Notes: a model not told the origin generated them from the sequence alone. A DNA stretch of 64,000 nt from an uncultured Actinomycetes bacterium (GCA_903925745.1 CAIYGQ010000146.1:31076-95075); one strand, 5' to 3'; numbered from the stretch's first letter, positions 1 to 11,452 are shown. Program-made: numbers and translations.

Positions 1-1
1 G

Positions 2-2374
2 CTCGGCGAGTCCTTCCTGTCGTACTCACTCTCGGTGATCACCGCGCGGGCGATCCCCGACGTCCGGGACGGCCTCAAGCCGGTGCAGCGGCGGATCCTG
101 TACGCCATGGCCGACAACGGCCTGCGCCCGGACCGCCCGCACCGGAAGTCCGCCGGCGTCGTCGGCGAGACGATGGGCAAGTACCACCCGCACGGCGACG
201 GCGCGATCTACGACGCCCTGGTCCGCATGGGCCAGGACTTCGGTCGGAACGTCACGCTGGTCGACCCCCACGGGAACTTCGGCAGCCTCGACGACCCGCC
301 CGCCGCCTACCGCTACACCGAGTGCCGCCTGAGCCAGGCGGCCATGGAGATGCTCGGCGAGATCGACGAGGAGACCGTCGACTTCCGCCCGACCTTCGAC
401 GGCGAACGTGTCGAACCCGTCGTGCTGCCCGCCGTGCTGCCCAACCTGCTCGTCAACGGCACCACCGGCATCGCCGTGGGGATGGCGACCAACATGGCAC
501 CACACAACCTGCGCGAGGTCGCCGAGGCGATCCGGCTCGTCATGACGAAGCGTCGGCCTCGGCCCACGGCGGCCCAGCTCATGGCGGTGCTCCCCGGACC
601 CGACTTCCCCTCGGGCGGGGTCGTGGTCGACGAGAGCCTGACCGAGGCCTACGCCACGGGCCGCGGCAGCGTCCGGGTCCGCGCCACCGCCGAGGTCGTC
701 GACCTCACGCGGGCCCGGCAGGGGATCGTCGTCACCGAGCTGCCGTACCTGGTCGGACCGGAGCGGGTCGTGGCCCGCATCCAGGAGCTGGTCCGGACCG
801 GCAAGCTGACCGAGGTGACCGACGTCAAGAACACCTCGGACCGCCACACCGGCCTGCGACTGGAGATCGAGCTGCGGCCCGGCGCCAACGGCCGGGCGGT
901 CCTCACCGAGCTCTACCGCCAGACACCGCTCGAGGAGACCTTCAGCATCAACAACGTCGTCCTGGTCGACGGGGTGCCCACGACGGTCAGCCTCTGGGAG
1001 CTCTGCGACCACTACGTCACGCACCGACTGGACGTGGTGACCCGCCGGACCCAGTTCCGCCTGGACAAGGCCTCGCGGCGGCTCCACCTGGTGGAGGGCC
1101 TGCTGGTCGCGCTCGACGCGATCGACCTGGTGGTCTCCATCATCCGGTCCTCACAGGACGCCGCCGAGGCCCGCGACCGCCTGATGGCCGAGCTGTCACT
1201 GTCCGAGGTCCAGGCGGTGCACATCCTGGACATGCAGCTCCGGCGGCTCACTGCGCTCGCCAAGTTGGAGCTGGAGGCTGAGGCCGACGAACTTCGCGGC
1301 CGGATCGCCGAGTACCAGCGGATCCTCAAGTCGGACAAGCGGCGGCGCACGATCGTGATGCAGGAACTCGACGATCTGGTCGCCACCTTCGGCACCGACC
1401 GACGCAGCCGGATCGTCCGACCGGACGACCTGGACGACCTCACGCTGGAGGAGGCCAGGGCCGAGGAGCGTGCGTCCCGCGACGACGAGCCCTGCGTGGT
1501 CGCGCGGACGACCACGGGCGTGCTCGGCGTGGAACCCGTCGACGGGCCCCGACCGGTGACGGCCGGGCGCCACGACGTGCTGGCCCAGCGGATCGCGACC
1601 ACGACGCTCGCCACCGTGTGGGTGCTGACCGACCGCGGGCGCGTCCTGCCGGTCCAGGTCGACTCGATCGGAGAGGTGAGTGGCCGCAGCCGGGGAACCC
1701 CCATCACCGAGCTGGTGGCACTCGACAGGGGCGAGGAGGTCCGTGCGCTCGTCACCGCACCGTCGGGACCCGACGAACCACCTCCGCTGCTGCTGGTCAC
1801 CGCGCAGGGGGTCCTGAAGCGACTGGCCGTCGCCGAGCTGACCGGCACCCCGTCCGGACGCCCCGCGCTCAAGCTGCGACCGGGCGACACCGTGATCGCC
1901 GCCGCACCGGCACCCGACGGCGCCGAGGTGGTGCTGGTCGCCTCGGACGCGCAGACCCTCCGCTGTCCCGCCGAGTCGGTCCCGGTCCAGGGTCGGGGCG
2001 CCGCCGGCGTGGCCGGCATGAAGCTGGCCGACGGCGCGACCGTCGTCGGTGCCGGGGTCCTCACCGGCGACGACGACGTGGTGCTGACCGTCACCGACGC
2101 CCAGACCGCCAAGGTCACCGACGTCGACGAGTTCCCGGTGCGCAACCGGGCGACCGCAGGGCTGCGGGCCACGAAGCTCCGCGGCCGGGAACGGCGCATC
2201 GAGTGGGCCTACGTCGGCCCCGAGTCCGGGCTCGCGCTCGTGGTCGGGGGCACGGACTCGCCGTCCCGGCCCGATGCCGCACCGGAACCGCTCACGCTGC
2301 CGCGGACCGGCCGCGACCTGGCGTCGAAGCGGACCAAGCGACGGCTGCTGGGCGTGGGGACCCCCCGCTGGTGA
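2..2374 (+). CDS. parC: Type II topoisomerase subunit A (ParC/GyrA), 5' end cut by window
   Basis: DNA-breaking subunit of a type II topoisomerase. The reading frame is open from base 2, so the true start lies left of the window and 790 residues are visible. Seen: the N-terminal ARAIPDVRDGLKPVQRR block, HPHGDGAIYD in the quinolone-resistance region, the catalytic tyrosine in RYTE (codon 314-316), a coiled-coil segment, and about 270 C-terminal residues of beta-pinwheel type. No clean GyrA box is visible, only a loose GRSRGTPI. The B subunit follows 1 kb downstream, outside a dnaA-recF-gyrBA setting, which favours topoisomerase IV over gyrase. That choice is an inference. The residue equivalent to GyrA Ser83 is Gly. 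Confidence 0.9.
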   Translation, partial: LGESFLSYSLSVITARAIPDVRDGLKPVQRRILYAMADNGLRPDRPHRKSAGVVGETMGKYHPHGDGAIYDALVRMGQDFGRNVTLVDPHGNFGSLDDPPAAYRYTECRLSQAAMEMLGEIDEETVDFRPTFDGERVEPVVLPAVLPNLLVNGTTGIAVGMATNMAPHNLREVAEAIRLVMTKRRPRPTAAQLMAVLPGPDFPSGGVVVDESLTEAYATGRGSVRVRATAEVVDLTRARQGIVVTELPYLVGPERVVARIQELVRTGKLTEVTDVKNTSDRHTGLRLEIELRPGANGRAVLTELYRQTPLEETFSINNVVLVDGVPTTVSLWELCDHYVTHRLDVVTRRTQFRLDKASRRLHLVEGLLVALDAIDLVVSIIRSSQDAAEARDRLMAELSLSEVQAVHILDMQLRRLTALAKLELEAEADELRGRIAEYQRILKSDKRRRTIVMQELDDLVATFGTDRRSRIVRPDDLDDLTLEEARAEERASRDDEPCVVARTTTGVLGVEPVDGPRPVTAGRHDVLAQRIATTTLATVWVLTDRGRVLPVQVDSIGEVSGRSRGTPITELVALDRGEEVRALVTAPSGPDEPPPLLLVTAQGVLKRLAVAELTGTPSGRPALKLRPGDTVIAAAPAPDGAEVVLVASDAQTLRCPAESVPVQGRGAAGVAGMKLADGATVVGAGVLTGDDDVVLTVTDAQTAKVTDVDEFPVRNRATAGLRATKLRGRERRIEWAYVGPESGLALVVGGTDSPSRPDAAPEPLTLPRTGRDLASKRTKRRLLGVGTPRW

Positions 2375-2393
2375 GCGCCGCCCCGGTTCCGGC

Positions 2394-3335
2394 TCAGTCG
2401 CCTCCGGCGATCGGGACCTCGGCGGGTTCGGGCAGTGCCGCGGCGGATGTGCGGCGGACGTAGACGGCCAGGGCCAGCAGCACGACCGCCATGCCGGCGA
2501 CCTGCGCCGGCACCAGGGACTGACCGAAGACGAGCACGGCACCGAGTGAGCTCAACACGACGACGTCCAGGGTGATCGTCGACGTCGTCGACACGTCCAG
2601 GTGTGCCTGGGCCCAGCTCATCATCAGGTGCCCCGTGCCGGGGACGATCGTCAGCAGCAGGGCCCAGGTCAGGTCGCCGGCGTCGGGCCGGACCAGGCCC
2701 GGACCGGTCACGAGCGCGCCGACGAGTGCCACCACCGCGCCGACGGTCAGCGCCGCGGCCTGGTACTCGACCGTGCCCAACGACTCACGGGCGCGTTTGG
2801 TGCCGACGAAGTAGGCGCAGCCCACCAACGTCCCGGCGAGGGCCAGCACGTCACCGAGCACCGAGTGCGTGCCCGACGACGCGCCGGCCAGCACCGTGAC
2901 CATGGTCCCCAGGATCGCGAGCGACATCAACGAGATCCGCGCCCCGTCCACACGCTCGCCCAGGCGACGCACGGCGTACGGCAGCAACAACACGGGCTGC
3001 AACGCCAGGATGATCGTCACCGAGGCGACCGAGGTGGTCTGCAACGCGGTGAAGAACAGGATCGAGCTGAGCCCGAACGCGAGCCCACCCGTCATGGCGG
3101 TCCGGAGCGTCCGCCACGCCATCCGACCACCACGGAGACGGAACGCCACCTGGTAGAGCACGGCGCCGAAGGTGATCCTCCAGAACGCGAGCTGCGGACC
3201 GGGCAGGTCCGATGCGGCCGCCATGAGGTTGCCGACGGACCACAGCACGGTCGCCCCGACGGCGACCACCACGGGAGCGAGCCGGTGCTCCAGCGAGGAG
3301 GCGGCCGACCAGCGGCTGGGCTCCTCCGAGGTCAC
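2394..3335 (-). CDS. EamA/DMT-family transporter
   Basis: A 313-residue polytopic membrane protein with the two EamA repeats of drug/metabolite transporters. Repeated hydrophobic segments run through its length, with a PGPQLAFWRI-type segment after the first helix and VPGTGHLMMSW in the second repeat. I chose GTG 3335 because TACGGT (minus strand, 3347-3342) lies exactly 6 nt before it, the leaderless spacing seen across this window. A start at 3377 would add 14 residues that contain the promoter box. It lies opposite to both topoisomerase genes that flank it. The substrate cannot be told. Confidence 0.85.
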   Translation of the reverse strand: MTSEEPSRWSAASSLEHRLAPVVVAVGATVLWSVGNLMAAASDLPGPQLAFWRITFGAVLYQVAFRLRGGRMAWRTLRTAMTGGLAFGLSSILFFTALQTTSVASVTIILALQPVLLLPYAVRRLGERVDGARISLMSLAILGTMVTVLAGASSGTHSVLGDVLALAGTLVGCAYFVGTKRARESLGTVEYQAAALTVGAVVALVGALVTGPGLVRPDAGDLTWALLLTIVPGTGHLMMSWAQAHLDVSTTSTITLDVVVLSSLGAVLVFGQSLVPAQVAGMAVVLLALAVYVRRTSAAALPEPAEVPIAGGD

Positions 3336-3394
3336 CCGCCGACCGTAGCCGCCGGTCACCCGGACCGTCCGAGGCACCTGCTTGACTGACTCCG

Positions 3395-5422
<2,028 letters not shown>

Positions 5423-5506
5423 GCGGACGTCCGATTCCCACCGACCCGGTGGTACCGTCGGCGCCCGGAAGGGCCGAACGACCGTCCGGGGGGAGTCGGA
5501 ACCAGC

Positions 5507-6730
5507 GTGGCAGGCATCGGCACACACCAGCCCGTCACCATTGCGCCCCGGCTCCGGAACGTCCCCTCCTTCGACGGGGTGCGTGGCATCGGCGTGCTCA
5601 TGGTCATCGCCATCCACGCGGCCCCGCTCAAGCTCGAGTCGTTCTCGTCGATCCTCGACGTCTTCCTGGCCCTCAGCGCGTTCCTGGTCACGACGCTGCT
5701 GCTCGAGGAGGGTGAGCGGAGCGGCACCGTCTCGGTGCGGAGGTTCCTGACCAAGCGGGCCTGGCGCCTGCTGCCCGCGCTCTACGTGACCCTGGCGGTG
5801 GTGACCGCCGTGGCTGCCGTGCTGTTCGCCGTGGCAGGCCGGGACGTCGACCTGCAGGGCTTCACGTTCACCGGCTTCGTGACCCGCGAGATCCTGCCGG
5901 CGGGCCTGTACGTCTACAACATCGTCAACCCGCTCGGGTACCCGACCCAGGGCGTCGCGCTCTACCAGATGTGGTCACTCTCGCTCGAGCAGCAGTTCTA
6001 CGTGATCGTCGCCTTCCTGGCACTGCTCATGGTCACCCGGCGCTGGATCGTCCAGATGGCGGTGCTGATGGCCGTGCTCGCGGTCGGCATCCAGGTGGCC
6101 CGGGCCACCGGTCACTTCGGGCCGATCAACCTCTGGCTGCAGCGACCCGACGCCCTGATGCTCGGCGTGGTCGCCGCCGTCATCAACAGCAGGATCCCCG
6201 AGACCCCCACCGAGGCCCAACGACGCGCCTACACGATCGGCGCGTGGATCGGGACCCTCGCGATCGCCGTCCTGATGACGCTCAGCATCGCCCCACTCCG
6301 CAGGCTCGGCTACCCGTACGTCCCGTTCCTCCCCGAGGTCAGCGACACCCTGTCACCCGAGCAGGCCTTCGACGTCGCCATGGCCGAACTCTCCACCGGC
6401 AACTTCTGGGTCAAGTGGGCCTTCACGATCACGAACTGGGCGATGGTGCCGGTCCTGATCTGCATGGTCCGATCCCCCGCGTGGCTCCCCGGCCGCGCGC
6501 TCTCGGTCCGGCCGGTCCGCGCCGTCGGCCGGATGTCCTACAGCCTCTACCTGATCCACACGTTGCCGATCCTGTTGTTCGTCCTGCCGATCCCCGAGGG
6601 GAACATCCCGCTGCGGGTCCTGGTCGCGTGGATCACGGCGTTCGTGTTCGCCTGGCCGCTCTACCAGTTCGTCGAGAAGCGGTCGATGGCCCGCAAGGAG
6701 CGGGTGGCCACCCAGGCGGCGTCGCCGTGA
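5507..6730 (+). CDS. Acyltransferase-3 family membrane protein (OafA/YrhL-like)
   Basis: A 407-residue integral membrane acyltransferase that would O-acylate a cell-surface glycan or lipid. Seen: FDGVRGIGVLMVIAIHA near residues 20-36 with the family's Arg and His, DVFLALSAFLVTTLL where most members have SGF, LSLEQQFYV, and about ten hydrophobic helices. It ends on a GTGA overlap with a second family member, so the two are co-translated. The GTG start sits about 11 nt after a GGGGGGAG stretch, and a TACCGT box lies about 50 nt upstream, so this gene probably has a leader. The acyl substrate is unknown. Confidence 0.85.
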   Translation: MAGIGTHQPVTIAPRLRNVPSFDGVRGIGVLMVIAIHAAPLKLESFSSILDVFLALSAFLVTTLLLEEGERSGTVSVRRFLTKRAWRLLPALYVTLAVVTAVAAVLFAVAGRDVDLQGFTFTGFVTREILPAGLYVYNIVNPLGYPTQGVALYQMWSLSLEQQFYVIVAFLALLMVTRRWIVQMAVLMAVLAVGIQVARATGHFGPINLWLQRPDALMLGVVAAVINSRIPETPTEAQRRAYTIGAWIGTLAIAVLMTLSIAPLRRLGYPYVPFLPEVSDTLSPEQAFDVAMAELSTGNFWVKWAFTITNWAMVPVLICMVRSPAWLPGRALSVRPVRAVGRMSYSLYLIHTLPILLFVLPIPEGNIPLRVLVAWITAFVFAWPLYQFVEKRSMARKERVATQAASP

Positions 6731-7974
6731 CGATCCCACTCCACCCGTTCGAGTCCCGGGCACCGCGGATGGGCTCGATCAAGCCCTTCGACGGGATCCG
6801 CGGCGTCGGTGTGTGGTGCGTCGTGCTCCAGCACGCGTACGCGGTGGCCGACTCCCTCTCGGGCTACATCGACCTGTTCTTCGTGCTGTCCGGGTTCCTC
6901 ATCACGACGCTCATCTTCGAGGAGCGGCGGGCCACCGGCGCAGTGTCCATGCGGAACTTCTACGCCCGCCGGGGCATCCGACTCCTGCCCGGCCTGATCG
7001 TCACGCTGATCGTGTTCTTCCTGCCGATCCTGGCGATCCGCATCACCAACCCGAACCCGGACACCGAGTTCCTGTTCAACAACGTGGTGTGGGAGTCGAT
7101 CACGACCTTCTTCTACGTGCACAACATCTTCTTCTCGCCCCTGCTCGGCAGCTTCCAGTACATGGGGCAGATGTGGTCACTGTCGCTCGAGGAGCAGTTC
7201 TACCTGGTGGGTGCGCTCGCCACGTACTGGTGCCTGAAGCGGAACTGGATCCGCCAGCTCGCCGTCGCCCTGGTCGCGTTCATCCTGGTCGTGTGGGTGG
7301 CACGCGCCATGGGCCTCGGCGGACCGGGCCAGTTCTGGTTCCAGCGGCCGGACGCCATCGCCATGGGGGTGCTCCTGGCGATCATCAACGCCGTCGCGCC
7401 GACCGAGCTGAGCGAGGCGGCCCGCCGCCGACTCCACACCGTGGCGTGGATCGCGACCGGCGGCATGATCTTCGCGCTCCTGTCGTCATCGAAGCTCGTC
7501 GAGCGGCTCACGGGCTTCTACGTGCCGCTCTACCCGACCGACGTCGACATCAAGGCGCCACCCGAGGGACTGTCGCCCCAGGAGCTCCAGGACTACGCGA
7601 ACAACGCCATCCAGGTGGTGCTGGCCGAGCTCCCGAACGGGAACTACTGGGTGCGTTGGGGCTTCACCCTGTCGACGATCTGCGCGGCGGTGATCGTGTT
7701 CGCCTTCGTGCGCCTGCGCGACGACTTCGCGCTCGGTCGCTGGTTGAGCGGACGCCTGCTCTGCTACTTCGGGGTGCTCAGCTACGCGATCTACATCACC
7801 CACTACCAGCTGTTCCAGCTCATGGACCCGGGGTTCCAGGGGGGACCCAAGTGGATCCCGTTCAAGCTGCTCGCCGCCTACCTGGTCGGTGCTGCGCTCC
7901 ACCGGTTCGTGGAGCGGCCGGCGCTCCGACGCTACCGTCACCGCTTCGTCCACTCGACCGCCTCGACCCGCTGA
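6727..7974 (+). CDS. Acyltransferase-3 family membrane protein (second copy)
   Basis: A 415-residue paralogue of the preceding acyltransferase. Its start GTG 6727 overlaps the upstream TGA by GTGA. Motifs are closer to the family norm: FDGIRGVGVWCVVLQHA near the N-terminus, DLFFVLSGFLITTLIFEE, MWSLSLEEQFYL, and roughly ten membrane segments. Both genes keep a long loop before the last helices, so they are probably an old tandem duplication. A GT-C-like gene starts 12 nt downstream, suggesting a joint role in decorating an envelope polysaccharide (inference). Confidence 0.85.
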   Translation: MTIPLHPFESRAPRMGSIKPFDGIRGVGVWCVVLQHAYAVADSLSGYIDLFFVLSGFLITTLIFEERRATGAVSMRNFYARRGIRLLPGLIVTLIVFFLPILAIRITNPNPDTEFLFNNVVWESITTFFYVHNIFFSPLLGSFQYMGQMWSLSLEEQFYLVGALATYWCLKRNWIRQLAVALVAFILVVWVARAMGLGGPGQFWFQRPDAIAMGVLLAIINAVAPTELSEAARRRLHTVAWIATGGMIFALLSSSKLVERLTGFYVPLYPTDVDIKAPPEGLSPQELQDYANNAIQVVLAELPNGNYWVRWGFTLSTICAAVIVFAFVRLRDDFALGRWLSGRLLCYFGVLSYAIYITHYQLFQLMDPGFQGGPKWIPFKLLAAYLVGAALHRFVERPALRRYRHRFVHSTASTR

Positions 7975-7986
7975 GCCCACCCGATC

Positions 7987-9552
7987 GTGCACGTCACCGA
8001 CGCCGACCGCCCGAGCGGCCTGAGCACCTGGTTCGTGGCGGCGGCCGCCGCCCTCCCGGCGGTGCTCACCCTGCTGGCGGTCCGGGTCACCCGGCCTGCC
8101 GTCGGGACCGACGCCGTGGCCTACATCGCGGTCGCGGACTCGATCCGGGCCGGTGACGGACTGGGCTTCATCATCGAACGCCCGCTCACGACCTGGCCAC
8201 CGCTCTGGCCGGCCCTGCTGGCGCTCGGGACGACCCTGACCGGCTGGCGCGGGGACCAGGTGGCCGTGGTGCTGAACGCGGCCATGCTCTCTGCGACGGT
8301 TCTGATCGGCGTCGCCCTCGCGCGCCGGATCCTGGGCGACCTGCGGCTCCGGGCCGTCATGGTCGCCGGTCTCGCCGTGTCGCCGCTGCTCGTCGGCCTG
8401 GCCGCCTTCGTCCAGACCGAGGTGGCCTTCGTGCTCATCTCTCTGGCCACGGTCTGGCTGCTGCTGCTCGCCGCCGAACGTGAACAGCCCGCGCTACTGG
8501 TCGTCGCCGGCCTGGCCACGTGCGCCGGGTTCTACATCCGCTACCAGGCGCTGTACGTGGTCCCGTTCTTCGCGCTGTGGTTGGCCGTCCGGTCGTGGCA
8601 GCGGCACCGGAGCCCGGCCCGGGCCGTGGCCGACGTGTGCTGGTACGCCGTGCCGGCGGTGCTCCCGAGCGTGGCGTGGATGCTGCGCAACCTGTCGGTG
8701 TCCGACACGGCGATGGGCCCGCGCTTCCCGTCGTCGGTCGGACCGGTGCAGAACGTCGCCGCTGCGTTCCGGACGGTCGCCAAGTTCGTGACGTCCATCC
8801 CCGACGGTCCGAACCTGCCACTGGCCCTGCTCGGCGTCGTGATCGTGGTGGTCGTGGTCGCCACGGCGGTGCGCACCCAGGGGTTCCGGCCGTGGCCGGC
8901 CGCCGTCGGCCCCGTCGGGCTGCTCACGATCCTCGTGGTGGGCTTCACGGGCCTCATGGTCGCCAGTCGATCGGTGGTCGGATTCGACGACCTCGACATC
9001 CGGCTGCTGGCACCGTGCCTGGTCCCGATCGCGCTGTTGTTCCTGAGGTGGGTCGAGCTCGTGCTCGTGGACCGGGAGCGGTGGCGGCGGGTCGGCTGGA
9101 CGGTGGCCGGCGTGTGGCTGGGCGCCCAGGTGCTCCTGACGGTCGCGCTGCTCGGGCCCCTCAACTCGATCATCTCGGACGTCGGCTACAACGCCGACCG
9201 GGCGGTCCTGGCGTCGCGGAGCCCGGCGATCGGTGCCCTGCCCCGCGACTGCGCCACCTACTCGAACAACTCCGCCGACCTCTACCGCTCCAAGGTGGAG
9301 ACGCTGATCAGCCCGCGGCGGACCGAGTACAAGTCGGACCAGCCGACCGACGACCTGGTCGAGCTGTCGGCCCGGGTCGCCGCAGCCGCCGGGCCGGGGT
9401 CCACGGAGCAGGTGTGCCTGCTGTGGGTCGAGTACATCGACGATCCCGACTTCCACGATCGAGCGGACCTGGCCTCGGTGGTCGAGCTGCGCGAGGTGGC
9501 CTCGGCCGACGGGGTGACGGCCTACGTGCTCGAACCACTGCCGCAGGGCTGA
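7987..9552 (+). CDS. Polytopic GT-C-like membrane glycosyltransferase
   Basis: A 521-residue membrane protein with about ten hydrophobic segments and a soluble C-terminal tail. An acidic first loop (GTDAVAYIAVADSI) followed by a WPPLWP motif resembles the ArnT/PMT-type GT-C fold that uses polyprenyl-phosphate sugars. A paralogue lies at 16452-18089 and shares WPPLWPAL, SPRRT and the C-terminal SDQPTDDL-type segment. It sits 12 nt after the acyltransferase pair and 11 nt before an LhgO-type oxidase, so it is probably in the same transcript. Assignment as a glycosyltransferase is by fold resemblance; the substrate is unknown. Confidence 0.7.
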   Translation: MHVTDADRPSGLSTWFVAAAAALPAVLTLLAVRVTRPAVGTDAVAYIAVADSIRAGDGLGFIIERPLTTWPPLWPALLALGTTLTGWRGDQVAVVLNAAMLSATVLIGVALARRILGDLRLRAVMVAGLAVSPLLVGLAAFVQTEVAFVLISLATVWLLLLAAEREQPALLVVAGLATCAGFYIRYQALYVVPFFALWLAVRSWQRHRSPARAVADVCWYAVPAVLPSVAWMLRNLSVSDTAMGPRFPSSVGPVQNVAAAFRTVAKFVTSIPDGPNLPLALLGVVIVVVVVATAVRTQGFRPWPAAVGPVGLLTILVVGFTGLMVASRSVVGFDDLDIRLLAPCLVPIALLFLRWVELVLVDRERWRRVGWTVAGVWLGAQVLLTVALLGPLNSIISDVGYNADRAVLASRSPAIGALPRDCATYSNNSADLYRSKVETLISPRRTEYKSDQPTDDLVELSARVAAAAGPGSTEQVCLLWVEYIDDPDFHDRADLASVVELREVASADGVTAYVLEPLPQG

Positions 9553-9563
9553 CGGGCCGGCCC

Positions 9564-10766
9564 GTGGACGCCGCGGTCGTCGTCGTCGGAGCCGGACTGG
9601 TGGGGCTCGCGACGGCCCGGGCGGTGCAGGAACGACTCGGGACGGGGGACGTCCTGGTGGTCGACAAGGAGGACGGTCCCGCCCGGCACCAGAGCGGGCG
9701 GAACTCGGGGGTGGCCCACTCGGGGCTGTACTACCCACCCGGCTCGGCGAAGGCCGAGCTGGCCGTCCACGGCCGGGCGCTGCTCGAACGCCACTGCGTC
9801 GAACGTTCGCTCCCGTACCGGACCTGCGGCAAGGTCGTCGTCGCGTCCGACCGGGACCAGCTCCCGGCGCTCGCCGAACTGGAGCGCAGGGGGGCGGCCA
9901 ACGGTGTGCGGGTCGACCGACTCGACCCCGCGGGACTGCGCCGGATCGAGCCCCATGCGGCGGGCGTCGCCGCGCTGCACGTCCACGACACCGGGGTGGT
10001 CGACTTCGCCGCCGTCGCCCGGTCGCTGGTGGAGGAGCTCCGCGACGCCGGTGGCGAGGTCCGGGGTGGACTCGAGGTGGTCCGGGCCACCCCCCGGGGC
10101 GACCGGCTGGAGGTCGAGGGTGCGGATGGGACCCGGTGGCGGGCGGGCGTGCTGGTCAACTGCGCCGGGCTGCAGAGCGACCGGGTGGCCCGGAGCTGCG
10201 GCGCCGAGCCGGCGGTCCACATCGTGCCGTTCCGCGGCGACTACCTGGACGTGACGGGACCGTCGGCCGACCTGGTCCGTTCGCTCGTCTACCCGGTGCC
10301 CGACCCCCGGTGGCCGTTCCTCGGGGTCCACCTGACCAGGTCGGTCAACGACCACGTCCACGCCGGGCCGACCGCCGTCCTGGCGCTCGGCCGGGAGTCC
10401 TACGACCGCTCGGTGGACCGCACCGACGCACTGGCGATGCTGCGGGACCGGGCGCTGTGGCGACTCGCCCTCCGCTACTGGCGGACGGGGCTCGGGGAGC
10501 TGCGGCGCGCCCGCGACCGGGAACGGGTCGTCCGGGACCTCCGACGCCTGGTTCCCGAGCTGGATGGTGCCGACCTCCGGGCGGCTCCGTCCGGGATCCG
10601 GGCCCAGGCCATCACCACGGACGGGCGGCTGGTCGACGACTTCGCGTTCGCCACGTCGCCGCGCTGTGTGCACGTGCTCAACGCGCCGTCGCCGGCGGCG
10701 ACCGCGTCGCTGGCGATCGGCCGGGTGGTGGCGTCACGGGTCGTCTCGCTGCTCGAGGTGTCCTGA
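9564..10766 (+). CDS. lhgO: L-2-hydroxyglutarate oxidase-type FAD oxidoreductase
   Basis: A 400-residue DAO-family flavoprotein expected to oxidise L-2-hydroxyglutarate to 2-oxoglutarate. Seen: the dinucleotide motif VVVGAGLVGLATA at residues 5-17, the HQSGRNSGVAHSGLYYPPGS signature of LhgO/YgaF near residues 45-65, and the C-terminal APSGIRAQ and NAPSPAATASLAIG flavin-binding segments. GTG 9564 puts the Rossmann motif at the usual distance from the N-terminus. It is probably co-transcribed with the GT-C gene, although no functional link is evident. Confidence 0.85.
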   Translation: MDAAVVVVGAGLVGLATARAVQERLGTGDVLVVDKEDGPARHQSGRNSGVAHSGLYYPPGSAKAELAVHGRALLERHCVERSLPYRTCGKVVVASDRDQLPALAELERRGAANGVRVDRLDPAGLRRIEPHAAGVAALHVHDTGVVDFAAVARSLVEELRDAGGEVRGGLEVVRATPRGDRLEVEGADGTRWRAGVLVNCAGLQSDRVARSCGAEPAVHIVPFRGDYLDVTGPSADLVRSLVYPVPDPRWPFLGVHLTRSVNDHVHAGPTAVLALGRESYDRSVDRTDALAMLRDRALWRLALRYWRTGLGELRRARDRERVVRDLRRLVPELDGADLRAAPSGIRAQAITTDGRLVDDFAFATSPRCVHVLNAPSPAATASLAIGRVVASRVVSLLEVS

Positions 10767-10850
10767 GTTCGACAGCAAGGTGGGATGAATGGCGAGTCTC
10801 CAGTGCTCGGTGAGCGAAGGAGTGGCCTGGACGTGTCCCTGATCGCAGGC

Positions 10851-11176
10851 TCAGTGACAGTCGACCGCAACCGAGAGTGCATCGCAGACCGCACGCATGC
10901 GTTCGTCACTCAGCCGTCCGAGCCGGCTGACGAGGACGCCGACGGACACGCTCTCGACCGAGTCGAGGTTGACAGCGCACAGTCGCGGGACCGGGCGACG
11001 CCGAGTCCGAGCACCACCTCGCTCGGCAGTCCCCTGATGGTCGTCGTGCACGGGGCGATCAACGCCCGGCCCAGTCGGGGAATGGCGACATCTCGACTCA
11101 ACACGACGGCAGGTCGGCTGCCGATCCCAGGCAGCTCACACCACCAGAGCTCCCCACGGCGGGGATGGTCGGTCAC
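10851..11176 (-). pseudogene. MazF/PemK-family toxin with a frameshift
   Basis: A MazF-type endoribonuclease toxin of about 108 residues if repaired. The first frame, from GTG 11176, reads RRGELWWCELPGIGSRP, LIAPCTTTIRGLPSEVVLG and then RSRDCA. The conserved continuation CAVNLDSVESV and RLGRLSDERMRAVCDAL is in another frame down to the TGA at 10851. The switch is needed near 10970-10990, and removing two bases (or adding one) at GACTGTGCGCTGTCAAC restores the family sequence. No slippery heptamer is present, so this is either a disabling indel or a sequencing error. The GTG start overlaps the antitoxin stop (GTGA). Confidence 0.75.
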
Positions 11177-11409
11177 GACCCTGCAGCGGCTGAACGGAAC
11201 GACGCGAGGTCGCCCCACTCATCGGCCTCGTCGACCGGGTGCTCGTCGTAGGCGGCGTAGGCGCTGTCGATCTCGGCCCGCCGATGGTGTGCCAGGAGCG
11301 CGTCGAGCGCCCGGTCGAACAGCACAGCATCGGACCGTGCGCCCGTCACCTCCCGGGCCCGAGTGAGGAGTTCGTCGTCGACCGTCGTGCTGACGCGTGT
11401 GCGAGCCAT
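11173..11409 (-). CDS. Antitoxin of a mazEF-like pair (ribbon-helix-helix type)
   Basis: A 78-residue protein starting [20 protein letters not shown], the short beta strand plus helix typical of MetJ/Arc-type antitoxins. Its acidic tail ([12 protein letters not shown]) resembles toxin-wrapping antitoxin C-termini. Its stop overlaps the toxin start by GTGA, so the pair is translationally coupled. ATG 11409 has a CACGGT box (minus strand, 11421-11416) 6 nt upstream, so it may be leaderless. If the toxin is truly broken the antitoxin would be left as an orphan. Confidence 0.78.
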   Translation of the reverse strand: MARTRVSTTVDDELLTRAREVTGARSDAVLFDRALDALLAHHRRAEIDSAYAAYDEHPVDEADEWGDLASFRSAAAGS

Positions 11410-11440
11410 GCCACAACCGTGCCACGCGACCCTCGTCACA

Positions 11441-11452
11441 ACGACGCGTCGT
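11441..11452. promoter_or_regulatory. Perfect 12-bp palindrome upstream of mazE
   Basis: ACGACGCGTCGT is self-complementary and lies 32 bp upstream of the antitoxin start, just beyond the putative -10 box. Ribbon-helix-helix antitoxins usually repress their own promoter through such palindromes. The role here is inferred from position only. The rest of 11453-11570 shows no gene. Confidence 0.4.

Noticed and set aside
6741..6765. tRNA T-arm-like sequence GTTCGAGTCCCGGG
   Set aside because: No acceptor stem, D-arm or anticodon arm can be folded around it, and it lies in the first codons (HPFESRAPRM) of the second acyltransferase gene.
10965..10995. Programmed ribosomal frameshift in mazF
   Set aside because: No slippery heptamer or downstream structure at the frame switch. 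An indel or sequencing error is simpler.
10785..11366. A 193-codon open frame on the plus strand over mazEF
   Set aside because: No family resemblance and no start signals. The opposite strand encodes a recognisable antitoxin and toxin.
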